A stretch of 64,000 nt of DNA from Locusta migratoria (taxonomy: Eukaryota > Arthropoda > Insecta > Orthoptera > Acrididae), in the NCBI GenBank assembly GCA_026315105.1, contig CM048755.1, forward strand, positions 211,966,333 through 212,030,332, read 5' to 3'. The position numbers were made by a program, and so were the translations under genes. This document shows, one piece after another, positions 44,081 through 55,345 of the stretch. Every line of letters starts with the position of its first letter. The first letter of the stretch is position 1. Below the pieces are notes generated by a model. That model worked only from the letters and a program-made list of their open reading frames with translations. It made no database searches and was not told the origin of the DNA.

Positions 44081-45600
44081 TTCCCATTTGGAATGTAACC
44101 CTCACTGACAAGCAATTTCCAAGTATTGGTTCAACGTGTGTTTTGCAATAATAACAATTGGCAAACAGTAAAATAATGTCGCAAATTCAATAAAAGCTGA
44201 TGCAAATACAAGTGTTTCTTCATTATATTACCCTTAAAATGTAACACGAAATAGTATAGCCAGTACTGAAAAATATACAATTTAAAACAAATTAACGGAA
44301 TTCGATCAATTTATCCACTGAATACGGGGCTTGAAATGTAACTAAATGACCGCCGACATCTTGTGCTTAGGGTAGCAACGCACTGATACATAACGACGCG
44401 TAAAATTGATCTTCCATTTTCTCAAAATTGCCAAGCAGTACACCTTACTAGTTCCACACTGCGTTGTCCTAATAATCGACTAAAATTTTCCCAAGTACAT
44501 TCTTGATTCAAAAGTCATGGGTTCTCCTTATTAGTAGCAATGGTGCCAGCCGTAGCAAGACTGGTAATCACAATGTTACGTTTCGAGTTTGCCGATTGCA
44601 TGTCAAGCACGAGAAATTTAACAGAATGATGCCTCTTAATAATATTACCTTCCCTGAAGCAGCAGCTGTGTATTTCACCTGCAGATATACCCTTCAGTAG
44701 GAAACCGACATCTCATTAAGGCAAAGCCCAATATTAGCAGCGACGGCTTGCACTAATTAGGCCATGCCGTAATGGCAATAGCTCAGGCGTATGACACGGA
44801 TGCTCCGCAGGCTACACGGTAGCAGCACCTTCCGCCTCAGTCGCACAGATCAATTTGCTACAACAACAGGCTGAAGTCACAGAGAACCACAATACAGGCC
44901 GCGGGAATCAAACATACAAATCAGTACATAATTTTCAACACAAAGACGTCTAAAATATCATTTGAAACCAAGCGGTTAATTAATTACGGGCGTAAAAGTG
45001 ATAAAAAGTAGTAGCACACTACTAATGAGCTTGATGAACAACCACAAATTTTGTTTGGAAGTTGTTACAAAAGATGTTATTGTGATTACTCATTTCTTAA
45101 CATAGCCTATTAATAACTGAATCCCACGTGATATGGCTCAAAACACTGTGAATCTTCAATAAGTTTATGTAGGAAAATATGGATGTTTTTGGTGTCGAAA
45201 AGCGTTTTTGAAACTAACAAGCGACACCTTCGACCTAGAACGCTCGGAAGCGCACGAAACCATGCTTAAAACAACAGGCAATCATAAACAGGACAATGGT
45301 ACGTCATTTCCATTCAAAACGTTGCGTTGTACTTAAAGTAATATTTTAAGAGAGAAACAAAGTAACAAGATATCAGTAACCTAGGAAGAAAATTATGTGT
45401 AATTTAACGGCGTTAGTGTATTGTTATATATTCAAACAAAAGCATCGAAACCCCTCTGCTTAAACTACTTATAATAGCGCAAAACACGCATATTTAACAG
45501 TACGACACACCTGAAAACACTTATATTAGTCCTCAAAGTGCAGATGCAGAATTTCGATGAAGTGGTTAAAACAATGTGGGAGAAAAAAATGTGCACACCA
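44081..45600. other. No gene recognised
   Basis: 1.5 kb without a recognisable repeat or coding block. Only short frames occur. Confidence 0.4.
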
Positions 45601-45610
45601 CACTAAAGTC

Positions 45611-45696
45611 ACGTTATCAAATTCCAAATCACTTTCGCATTCACTGTTACATGACGTTATCAAATTCCAAATCACTTTCGCATTCACTGTTACATG
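45611..45696. repeat. Perfect 43-bp tandem duplication
   Basis: The 43 bases at 45611-45653 (acgttatcaaattccaaatc... to ...tgttacatg) are repeated without change at 45654-45696. Perfect identity suggests a recent slippage or duplication event. Confidence 0.97.
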
Positions 45697-45786
45697 ACTT
45701 GCTGTTGCTCAGGAGATAAATGTATTGCTTGAAGAGCCACATTCAGCTTAAGGTTCCTCCTGTTCTTCATATATAATAATAATGTG

Positions 45787-45850
45787 TGGCTCATTGGCCT
45801 GGTGCAAGTATTTCAATTGGACGCCACTTCGGCGACTTGCGTGTCCCTGT
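45787..45850 (+). repeat. Possible SINE fragment
   Basis: 'gtggctcattggcctggtgc' followed by 'gacgccacttcggcgacttg' resembles one end of a dispersed repeat I associate with grasshopper genomes. Only about 65 bases match and no head or target duplication is present. Confidence 0.35.
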
Positions 45851-46574
45851 ACATCACTTGATCTTTATCCTACGGATGATAGGAAAATTATACAACCTCT
45901 CCCAGTGCTGCATAAATAAAATGGGTTGGAAGCGTTGTCAGGATGGAAGGCGGAGCGGTGAAGGCTTGTGGGCGCCCTAGGAAAAGGTGGCTGAATGGAA
46001 AATAAAAGATAGAATTCAAGTTAATATTTGGTATATATTCTTGAGTACGGAATACATTGCGGGACTCGCCCTGGGTTCGGATGCAAAGAATGAATGCCAG
46101 TCTAAACGGAAAAGGTGAAGGTTACGGTAAAGGTTACGGTTCACAAAGTTGGTGGCTGATACTGAACAGCCGCTAGGCGGGAGCGGACGGCATGCGGCCG
46201 TTCGCCCCGCACCGAGGCTGAGCCTCTCAAGTGCGTCTGTTCTGTACGAGAGCTCAAACTGAAGAGAGCGAAGGAACTGATGCTAACACTTCTCAGTCCT
46301 CCAGCAGTAGCACACGTGATCAAACGTGGGTGTCTGCTATTGGCTCCACGGTAGCATGGAAACGTCAGTAGTTTCAGCACGGACGCCAGAAGGGTGGCGT
46401 GATTTTCGAATCAGCATTCAATACTGGTTCTGGCCGGCTCTGTCCTGCAAGGTGGACAGGCTTGGTCACGTTGTCAAGGCGTACGTCGCGGTGGAAAAAC
46501 ACTTGTAAAACTTAGGCGAAGTTTTGAAATAAAATTTTGAATTTTTTCTTAAACTATTTTAGACAGCCTGGTCA
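45851..46574. other. No gene recognised
   Basis: Includes a GC-rich patch at 46150-46240 ('gctaggcgggagcggacggc', 'cccgcaccgaggctgagcct') of unknown origin and a short duplicated word 'ggttacggtaaaggttacgg' near 46118-46139. Confidence 0.35.
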
Positions 46575-46800
46575 TCCTGTACATCCCTAGCCTACCCCAT
46601 TTATCCAACTGGGGAAAGGGGACCTACAGGTTAACGTTGAATCCGAACCACGTGTCGTTTCTGGCGACTCCTCACATCATTGAGAGGTGGAGGATGGGTT
46701 AAAGTGTGGACGGAAAAATCCGAGGTCCGAACAGGTTTCGAACCCGTGACCTTTCGGTTTCCAGTCGAGCGCTTTATCCCAAGACCGCCGGGCCCGACCC
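46575..46800 (-). repeat. SINE-F (tRNA-headed)
   Basis: On the minus strand a tRNA-like head has B-box 'ggttcgaaacctg' and partially paired acceptor arms (GGGCCCG with CGGACCT). A body follows with 'aacccatcctccacctctca', 'gtcgccagaaacg' and 'cccctttccccagttgg'. The anticodon region is degraded, so this is not a working tRNA. It is the only copy in the window. Confidence 0.55.
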
Positions 46801-46886
46801 TGTTTTTCAAATTCCGTATATCTATCCAGCGTAACGTCCAGTATTTCTATGTTGCCATTATATTTCTGAATTATTATGTCATAAAA

Positions 46887-48020
46887 TACGAGGGTTGGAA
46901 CTTAAATAGAGGCAACTATTTATTCACAACCGATACAAAAGCGTTACATGTTTGCGCCTGTTACTGTCCTTCAAAGTAGTCACCAGCGTTGTGTAGAACC
47001 CGTAGCCAGTGATGTTAAGGCGTAGTATACCGTTCGCAGAGCCTGTTCTGATGGTGAGAATGGAGAGGTCTACTGCCTGTCAAATCTCTGAACAGTTCTG
47101 CAGCGAATGCCACGAAGTAGTTCCATCATCTTCGGAGTCAAGTCAAAGTCACAAGGACTCAAGTTCGGGGAGTAATGTGGGTGGTACAGTACTTCCCAGT
47201 CCCATCGACCGAACAGAGCAGCCACACCTTCTGTATGCGCCCGCGCATTGTCGTGCTAAATGATATGTGGGTTACGTAGAAAGTGTTGCCGCTTCTTTCG
47301 CAAAGCTGGTCGCAGGTGATGCTCCAAAAACGAACAGTAATACTGTGCACTTACTCTCTGCCGGGTCTGCCGTGAAGAAACGTAACGAACGTAATGAATT
47401 AGGATAAGACTATCATAGTCGTACAGGAGAATCACCATAACTTTCACTATACTAAGTCTATGACGCACTTTCGACTTTCGCGGTGACCCATAATGTCGTC
47501 ATTCGTTGAATTGGCGTTTTAGTTTTGGCTGGTATGATGTGGCCCACGTCTCGTCCAGTGTTACGATACGGCGTAAGAAAACGTCTTCGAGCTCATAGCG
47601 TTCCAAGTGCGTCTGAGCAGCGTCGTAACTCATCGATATCTGCATTTCCGTCAATTCATGCGGAACCCATGCTGTTGCAATTTTTCGCATGCCCAGGCGT
47701 TCCTTCAGGATGCGAAGCCCAGTTGTATGTGGTAATCTGGTTTCGTGAGCAAGCTCTTCCACAGTTTGGTGACCTTCGTTGAAGACTTTTACCCAACGTG
47801 CCACTGTTCTATACGGCAATGCTGATTACCCGCACGCCTCTTGAAGAATTTGATGACACTGTCGTGTTGTACGACGTTTCGGACATTCAATCTTGATCCA
47901 GCTTCGTTGTTCCTGTTTCGAAAACACAGTGACACCGTTACGTTAGACCGCTCGCTCAGAAGTGGCTGTGTTTCCCTCGATTGTGCGCACGCCGGTAACG
48001 TGGAACGAGCGAGTTCATTT
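46887..48020 (-). pseudogene. Mariner transposase remnant
   Basis: On the minus strand, blocks run N- to C-terminal: CRIEQWHVG-type start, LPYRTVARWVKVFNEGHQTV and THTTGLRILKERLGMRKIAT (DNA-binding domain, 47870-47640); WVPHELTEMQ; the first catalytic block VTLDETW (GDETW expected, 47560-47540); a gap of decayed sequence; HDNARAHTEGVAALF (second Asp, about 47255-47211); and HPHYSPNLSPCDFDLTPKMM (third Asp region). The mariner DD34D signature is therefore nearly complete, but frameshifts near 47480 and 47820 break it. The left end carries 'tacgagggttggaacttaaa', which looks like a terminal repeat. The right terminal repeat was not found. Confidence 0.8.
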
Positions 48021-48128
48021 GTTCTGACGTAAGATAGGTGTGTCAATAACGTGTGCTTTCGATGACAATAGTAGATTTCATTGCATAGTGTTTCCACAAC
48101 AGTATATCCGCGAACTCCATATCCTCGG

Positions 48129-48327
48129 ACCATCGGCCGCAGTGGCCGAGCGGTCTGCGGCGTGCCAACCACGGTCTGCACGGCCGCTGCGGTCGGGGGT
48201 TCGAATCCCCCTTCAGGCATGGATGTTTGTGCCGTCTTTAGTATAAGCTAGTTCGTAAGTAGTTTGTAAGTTTAGGGACTGATGACCTTTAGTTAAGTCC
48301 CATAAGTTCTACAAACATTTGAACATT
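48129..48327 (+). repeat. SINE-A
   Basis: Plus-strand copy ('cggccgcagtggccgagcgg', B-box 'gggttcgaatcccc', tail 'ctacaaacatttgaac'). TATCCTCGG lies at 48120-48128 and 48328-48336. Confidence 0.92.
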
Positions 48328-48339
48328 TATCCTCGGCCC

Positions 48340-48966
48340 CTGGGTCAATTCCATATTCAGCATGTCGCAACTTTATCCCTTATATTAAGACCACATGCGT
48401 AGGATTAATTGTCTGCATGATATCACTGCATTGTACACTGTTTACTCAGTAACTCGCTTGCGACCCCTCCAAGAGACAAATAGGTACTGCAGCTATACCA
48501 CTCACGCAACTGGAGCACTGGTTAGTGCAGCTACACTATGCCACCATGTAGTGGCGCTAGCCGACTAGTGTAGCGTTTTGCATAGAAATGACGGACACCA
48601 CTGTTTTTCTTATGATTGCTTGTTATCATGAGCATAGCTCCGTGTGGTTCCGAGTGTTAGAGGTCAAAGGTGTCCCCTGTAAGTGAAACGTTTTGCGAGG
48701 TTGTTCTGTAGCCAGATATTACAGATATGATGGTTTCGTTGTCAGAGCCTCATTAGTAAGACAAACTATTCATTAGCCGTCTGAGAATACTATAAACACC
48801 CATAATGCGATACAAATTCTAGATATCTTACAGAGAATTTAAAAAAAATGATTATATGTTATCTTTGGAGGTAGGGCACATACACATAGAGATTTTCGGT
48901 AAGAATTAATAGAGCTAAATTATCACTTCAACGGTCATCTTTCTATACGAGGTTGGAGAAACCAGA
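48340..48966. other. No gene; traces of an old repeat
   Basis: At 48573-48600 ('ttttgcatagaaatgacgga') the sequence resembles 2943-2970, and at 48640-48690 it resembles 928-990. It is probably an old copy of the same dispersed repeat, too decayed to bound. Confidence 0.4.
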
Positions 48967-49415
48967 GAAGAGAAGGAAGAAAGATTAGGGTTTAATGTCT
49001 CGTTCGACAGCGTGGTCATTAGAAACAGAACAAAATATTCAAATGTTTGTAAAGCTTATGGGACTTAACTACGGGGTCATTAGTCCCTAAACTTACAAAC
49101 TACTTATCAACTACCTTATACTAAAGACAGCGCAAACATCCACGCCCGAGGGGGCATTCCAACCCCCGACGGGGAACGGCCTCGCGCATTGTAGCATAGC
49201 GCCTCAATGCGCTCGGCCGCTCCGCCGCGGCGGAAACAGAACACGTCACGGATTGTTAAGGAAGGAAATCGGCCTAGTGTTTTCAAAGGAACAATCCCGA
49301 TATTTGCCTGGGGTGATTTAGGGAAATCCCAGAAAACCTAAATTTAGTTGAGTCATACGCCACCCTAAATCTGGATGGCCGGATGCGTGCTTGAATTGCC
49401 GTGTAATTTCTGTGC
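48967..49415 (-). repeat. SINE-D split by SINE-E
   Basis: Minus-strand SINE-D: 'ggaagaaagattagggttta' and 'gacagcgtggtcatt' before the break at 49032, then 'ggaaggaaatcggcctagtg', 'atttgcctggggtgatttag' and 'ctggatggccgga' after 49233. Confidence 0.85.
49033..49232 (-). repeat. SINE-E nested in SINE-D
   Basis: A SINE-A-like tail with the head 'ggggaacggcctcgcgca', as at 41057-41240. GAAACAGAACA lies at 49022-49032 and 49233-49243. Confidence 0.95.
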
Positions 49416-49420
49416 GCAGA

Positions 49421-50169
49421 AATAAGAACGTTTCGGCTAAACAATGTTGGGTGCACTAAATTTAAGAAATATCTTTGTCTCATATGGAGCGGGAAGAAAA
49501 AGAGATGCTGTAAAGACAATATATGCGAGAACATCACATCCTGCTCTGTTTGCTGTAATAAAACTAGAAATGATTTCAGATGCATCAGATCGCGAACACG
49601 AGTCAATAAAAAATTTATAAAACAAGGAAAGAGGCTATGGAACCTAGGTGTCGCTAATAAACGAGGTAGCCGAAACGTTGACAACTGAAGTCGGAAGTAA
49701 GCGGAATAAATTAACGCCCCCACTCCATTTATGGGATGAAGTGCCCAATACACTTATAAAGTTAACAAAAATTACACTAAGAATATCGGCGTCATTAAGA
49801 AAATACAAAGCAAAGCAAAGAAAAAAAAAACCACTACAAAGGTAAAAATCGAGTTAAAATTCTTAAGTGGGGGTCGGTAACGAAACGCAACCAATGTAAA
49901 TACAAAATGTGAAAACGAACGCTGAAAACTCCACGAAAACTTAGCATTAGTAAGTTATTATGTTTAAAGTGCTACTGTATTTATTCCTGTGTACGACTGT
50001 CCAATCTGATGTACCGAACATGGAGGTCAAAGAAAAATATGCCGAGGAAAAATATATGCTTATAAAACAGTTCTCGGTTGAGAAACCATAGTTTGTGTTC
50101 CCTAATTGTAGAATATTGAACACGTCTCCGATTACATTCATTGTCTAAAACTATGGTTCCTCAAAAGAA
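49421..50169. other. No gene recognised
   Basis: An A-rich stretch. A 156-codon minus frame at 49283-49753 starts in this flank, runs into the SINE-D, and has no domain. Confidence 0.4.
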
Positions 50170-50172
50170 AAA

Positions 50173-50280
50173 ACAAGTTTGTAAATCTATGGGACTTAAC
50201 TACTGTGGTTAGCAGCCCCCTAGGCTTACAAACTAATTTAACTAAACTAACCTAAGGACAACATGCACGTAATACGAAAT
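50173..50280 (-). repeat. Truncated tRNA-derived SINE
   Basis: Tail and linker only: 'gtttgtaaatctatgggact', 'taggcttacaaactaattta', 'ctaacctaaggacaacatgc'. It ends before the head. Confidence 0.65.
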
Positions 50281-50854
50281 AAGTGCAGCTAAAACGTGTC
50301 ACTAAACAACTACAAAATATACGATATACCACACTACAAAGCTTTCGAAAATGTTTAATAAGAGGTGGTTGGATCAAATAAATTTTGTTATCTTCATTCC
50401 GGAAACTGGATTGATGCAGCTGTACACCCTACTCTATCCTTAGCAAGTCTTTTCATCTCCTCATAAGAACGACAACTCGCAATATAAAACGCATTTTGTA
50501 AAAGGCAAAAGAAATTTCGGTAATTTATCCAAAGCTTAAAGATTAATTATATGAATTATACAAAACTTATTGCAATATATTACGAGATATCATTTAAAGG
50601 TCCAGAAGTAACCAAACCGTAACATAATAATAGTGACAGTAGGATTAAAATCATATGAAATATAGCCAAAGAGGAGAAAAGATTACCACATTGTACACAG
50701 GACAGCATTGCTATTGAAGTTAGGGATTATACTGTTATTGATAATGCAGTGCGAAGTGTAACTATGTTTGTACATAATCCAGCGAAAGTAACTGAAAATA
50801 GTTTTGTTAACGAAGCAAGAAAATTTAATTAGAATGTCGGTACTCAGAAAATTC

Positions 50855-52250
50855 TGATCTACATCTACATCTACATGGGATACTCTGCAAATCACATTTA
50901 AGTGCCTGGCAGAGGGTTCATCGAACCACAATTATACTATTTATCTCCCATTCCATTCTCGAATAGCGCGCGGGAAGAAAGAACACCTGAATCTCTCTGT
51001 TCGAGCTCTGATTTCTCGTATTTTATTCTGATGATCATTTCTACCTATGTAAGTGGGAGTCAACAATATATTTTCGCATTCGGAGGAGAATGTTGGCGAT
51101 TGGAGTTTCGCAAGTAACCCACGCCTCAGCGATAAGCGCCGTTGTTGTAATGATTCCCATCCCAGATCCTGTATCATTTCCGTAACGCTGTCTCCCCTGT
51201 ATCATGACAATACGAAACGAGCTGCCCTTTTTGGACACTTTCGATGTCCTCCGTCAAACCCACCTGATAAGGATCCCACACTGGGCTGCAATACTCCAAA
51301 AATGGACGGACAAGCGCAGTGTATGCAGTTTCTTTAGTAGTTCTGTTGCATCTTTTAAGGATTCTGCCAATAAAACGCAGTCTCTGGTTCGCCTTTCCCA
51401 CGATATTATCTACGTGTTCTTTCCAGTTTAAGTCTGAAGTAATAGTGATTCCTAGGTATTTTGTGGAGTTTACGGCCTTCACATTTGATTGATTTATGTT
51501 GTAAACAAAGTTTAACGGATTTCTTTTCGTACTCATGTGGACGACTTCACACTTCTCATTATTTAGAGTCAATTGCCAATTTTTACACCATACTGATATC
51601 TTATTCAGATCGTTCTGCAGTTGGTTTTGATCTTCAGATGATTTTACTAGACGGTAAATGACGGCGTTATCTGCAAACAACCTAAGAGAGCTACTTAGAT
51701 TTTCCCCTAAATCGTTTATGTAAATAAGGAATAGCAGAGGATCAATAACACTACCTTGTGGAACGCCCGATATCACCTCTGTTTTAGTCGATGCCTTACC
51801 ATCGATTACTACGAACTGTGTCCTCTCTGACAAGAAATCCCCTATCCAATTGCAAATTTGGGGCGATATACCATAACCACGCAATTTGATTAAAAGCCGT
51901 TTGTGAGGTACGGTGTCAAAAGCTTTCTGGAAATCAAGAAATACGGAATCGATTTGCGAACCTTTGTCGATAGCACCCATCACTTCGTGTGAATATAGAG
52001 CTAGTTGTGTTTCGCATGAACGATATTTTCTAAAACCGTGTTGACCTTGGGTCAATAGATCGTTCTGTTCGAGATAATTCATAATATTTGAATACAGGAT
52101 ATGTTCCAAAACCCTGCTGCAAATTGAAGTCAATGAAATAGGCCTGTAGTTTAGTGGGTTACTCCTACTGCCTTTCTTGAATATAGGTGTGACCTGTGAT
52201 GTTGTAGTAATACTGGATTTCACACTTAAAACTAATGTCATCGCGGAAGT
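50855..52250 (-). mobile_element. LINE (CR1/Jockey-like) with 3' hexamer tail
   Basis: 5'-truncated copy. On the minus strand it starts just before RT motif 'VTPIFKKGSRSNP' and ends at about 50855 with ATGTAG repeats ('ctacatctacatctacat' on the plus strand). The 3' UTR contains the complement of 'gtgcctggcagagggttcat', a phrase also seen in decayed form at 14585. Flanks show no obvious target duplication. Confidence 0.88.
50941..52241 (-). pseudogene. LINE reverse transcriptase, nearly open, catalytic Asp to Asn
   Basis: The first 355 codons (52241-51174) are open: NYRPISLTSICSRVLEHILY, QHGFRKYRSCETQLALYSHE, VFLDFQKAFDTVPHKRLLIK with the first catalytic Asp, GVPQGSVIDPLLFLIYINDL, and RLFADNAVIYRLV where the family has FADD. 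The thumb and later motifs follow: NKISVWCKNWQLTLNNEKCE, VNSTKYLGITITSDLNWKEH and LVRPFLEYCSPVWDPYQVGL. One frameshift near 51180 separates the C-terminal part (LQSPTFSSECENILLTPTYI, DHQNKIREIRARTERFRCSF, FPRAIREWNGR). The endonuclease and ORF1 are missing by 5' truncation. The Asn in the active site should abolish polymerase activity. It is the youngest-looking LINE of the window. Confidence 0.9.
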
Positions 52251-52916
52251 TATAAAATAGTACCCATGGTGATGATTAGTTTTTGAACAGGATTCTGATT
52301 CAGTAAGTCATAACTTCTGTGATATATATATAAAAGGAAGATTGGTTCAATGAATTTTTCCAGGCAATTTTAAAATTTACTTTTGTAGGATCTCTGTAAG
52401 GGAAAGGTGTCAGGAAAAATTGTCAATTTTTCATATAAATTACTTAATGACATAATTTTATAAAATATTAGAGACTGTAATGAACACTTAAGTTGTGAAA
52501 TTCTTAAGGAAAAGCAGTTTACTTGTAGAACCATAGTTTAGATTTCATAGGTGTTCCTCAGCTGGATGCCATTTACACGACAAATTTTACAAATTGAGGG
52601 AATTGTGACAATTTATTAGACAAATATAAGATCTTAATACTACTGCAAATAACTGGTTCCATTAATTTCTAAAATGAAGGGCGTAGTAAGTGGCATTAAT
52701 TAATTTTGCAAGTGCGAAGAAAATTCTGGAGGATTCGCAGATGGTGTATGGCAGGCTTCAACATTACACCACTGCTGCTCCTCATATAAGTGAACGATCT
52801 TCCAGTTTCAGATGCATAAAAAACCGTTGGAACTTTATGAAGATGACATATGTACTGTAATAAACTTGGTTATAGATGCAGCAATAGAAGAGAGGGATAC
52901 TAATATTTTTAAGCTA

Positions 52917-53602
52917 CAAGGTGCGTCTGAAAAGTTCGGTGAATGGTCCCATATTTTTAAAACCGCTCTGGCGAGGATGAGGTACCCTCGAATACACATT
53001 GAGCGACATGTCTACAAGCAAAACACTACAGTGAAACGATGCGACCCAGTTAACAGGTTCAGTGTGAGAAATCGTTTCTATGCAACATGGAGCTTGATCC
53101 ATCACAAATTTGTACACGAGGGTCATACTGTCGACGCAGAAGTTTACGACGGAGTTTTGAAACGGCTGCTGCAATCCGACGGGTTCGACCAGAACTGTAC
53201 CGGAGTGGATAGTGGACTATCCTATAAGACAATGCCCGTCCGCACACTGCGGTCCGTGTGCTCAACCTTCTCGCTAGACGCAAGATCACTGTGCTTCTAC
53301 ACCCTTCTTATTCTCCAGATTTGGCGCCGGCAGACTTCTTTCTATTTCCCCGCCTTAAATTAGCTCTAAAAGGCTTTCGCTTTGCAACGGTTGCGGAGAT
53401 CCTACAATGCGTGACCTCAGTGCCTTGAGCGATTCCACGAGAAACGTTAGCTGGCAGTTTCCATCAGCTGTACAAGCCATGTTAGAAGTGTATTGTAGCC
53501 AATGGAGATTACTTTGAAGGCCAGTAAAAGTATTTTTTTTTTTTAATTTCTTGTTATCTAAATTTCCTGAGACCATTCACCGAACATTTCAGACGCATCT
53601 TG
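52917..53602 (+). mobile_element. Internally deleted mariner
   Basis: 35-bp terminal inverted repeats (52917-52951 and 53568-53602, three mismatches) start CAAGGTGCGTCTG / CAAGATGCGTCTG and are flanked by TA (52915-52916, 53603-53604). Inside, transposase fragments read FVHEGHTVDAEVYDGVLKRL and, in other frames, PSYSPDLAPADFFLFPRLKL and KGFRFATVAEILQ. The N-terminal half and the first catalytic block are missing, which explains the 686-bp length. The open frame at 52812-53363 is an artefact: it starts in the flank and reads through the left terminal repeat. Confidence 0.93.
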
Positions 53603-53604
53603 TA

Positions 53605-55277
53605 TTATCAAGTATTCGTTTGTACACAAAAATGCAATTAATATCCAAGAAACGACTCACATTTTCTTCTGTACAACAAATACAATAATAACAACATTCA
53701 ATGTCGTACATCAAGAGAAGTAGTGACTAGTATAGTCTGTTATAAGTTTTTGATTGTTCAAAGTAGTGGTAATTTGAAGTGGTTGCAACATCCCATTAAA
53801 CCTTCCAACAGCTAAGATTTACTTATGCTCTTAACACAACTGGTTGTTTGAGGAATTGATAAATGAAAGGTTCAACATATCCTGCAGGTTTTCCCACGCT
53901 GCTGTATGATAGTATAATTTTTGTACATTCTACAGAATTCAGTGTCCATTCACCATTATTTCGTAGGTATCTCCCCATGATATTTCAGTTGTATCATCAT
54001 ACGTAATATTCTTAAACAATAAAAACCTTTCGTCACCTATTACTAAATTTGTCAGTGGCAAAAAAGGTATTTAATACATATTCACAAACAATATTTGAAA
54101 GTCAGAAGTACGAAAAGAAATTTTAAATTTAACTACGTATTGTGTGCAATAGACGAATATGTTATTGAAAATTCTTAGAATATGTAGAATTAAAAAAAGG
54201 GTTACTTTCAGTTGTCCCTTTAGTAATACCATGGACTAAAATTAACATTTTTATTGAAATTAAATCATTGTCATATTTGTTATTATGTAAATGGCAGACA
54301 TAGAGCCATTTACACCACCTAACCCTACAAACGTAGTCTCCAAACTGTAGGTTCCAAAACGTTTCGATAGGAATCTAGCAAATGAAGTAACTAAGTCGTT
54401 TCATCAGCCAGGTAGCTATAAAAGACACGGTGTTGGTAAAGTTTGCGGTCGGTTCTTTCAGATGGGTGTCTGCATTACATTAGTGGACCTTTAAAAGGCA
54501 GCGCGAAGCGTTAATGGGGTAATTATGTGCGGCAGGAGTGCGGCCTGTGATCGCGCCGCCTGCTGCATAATGAATCTCTCTGTCGATAGCTGCGCCGTAA
54601 TAAGCCTCCAAAGGAGATGAAGCACGCTTCAAAGAATGCCCCGCACATTCAGTGAGCAGGAAAAACATTACTGAGAAAGGGTCAGGTGTCCAAAGAAGTT
54701 TTCCCTTTTACAACCATACGAAATTACGTGTTTTTGTTTCCGCTAAAATATCAAGAACAATGGAACACCTGTCTTAATAGTAGGATGTACTATTTAAGTA
54801 CGAAAATAAATCTTTAAGTATTTTCTGATCGTGAAACTACTGGCGGGAAGGAAAAAAAATTGTCGTTATGATATTCAATATTTGTTGAGAATTAATTTCA
54901 TTTAATTTGAATTCCAGTCATTTCGAGAAACGTAGGTCAAGGTATACGCTGTAGCTCAAAGCATTTTCTACAGCATCCAGTTAACAGGTTGGTAGATGGT
55001 ATTTCGATTTATAGTTTATAAGACTGTCGAACTTCATTTTTAAATGAAGTGTAAAAAGTGACGTTTTATTCGTTTCCGTCCATTCCAGAATAGGGATACA
55101 TTCTGAATAATGGTGCAGAATTCATCATAAACAAATTTTCTAAAATTAACGGTCGAAGTAATGTTCTATTAATTTTAATTACAAGGTTTGGCCATTTGAG
55201 TCCTTTTTCAAATCCTCCTAGTACGTCCTACACTATCATCATTCACCACATGGTTCTTCTTCGTTGGTTAACAGCCC
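53605..55277. other. No gene recognised
   Basis: AT-rich, with the exception of a GC-rich block at 54490-54650 that is listed separately. No repeat signature was seen. Confidence 0.4.
54490..54650. other. GC-rich island with TAAT words, function unknown
   Basis: Within AT-rich DNA this block alternates GC-rich words ('ggcagcgcgaag', 'gtgcggcaggagtgcggcct', 'gatcgcgccgcctgctgc') with TAAT or ATTA cores ('gttaatgggg', 'gtaattatg', 'gcataatgaat', 'ccgtaataagc'). It matches none of the repeats I recognise here. It could be a regulatory element bound by homeodomain proteins, a diverged exon, or an unknown repeat. Confidence 0.25.
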
Positions 55278-55345
55278 TCTATGAAGGAAGGAAGATTATA
55301 GTGTTTAATGTCTTGTCGACAGCATGGCCATTTAGAGGCGGAGCT
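55278..55345 (-). repeat. SINE-D fragment
   Basis: The 3' end only: 'gaaggaaggaagattatagt', 'gtttaatgtcttgtcgacag', 'catggccatttagaggcgga'. Confidence 0.7.

Noticed and set aside
46713..46800. Possible functional tRNA gene on the minus strand
   Set aside because: The acceptor stem has a mismatch, the anticodon stem does not pair well, and a SINE-like body follows.
47789..48220. 143-codon minus open frame starting MPEGGFEPPT
   Set aside because: It starts in SINE-A and runs by chance into the N-terminal end of the decayed mariner.
49283..49753. 156-codon minus open frame
   Set aside because: It overlaps the SINE-D at one end and has no domain; composition is that of a chance frame in A-rich DNA.
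52812..53363. 183-codon plus open frame as a host gene
   Set aside because: It crosses the left terminal repeat of a mariner derivative and ends in frame-shifted transposase sequence.
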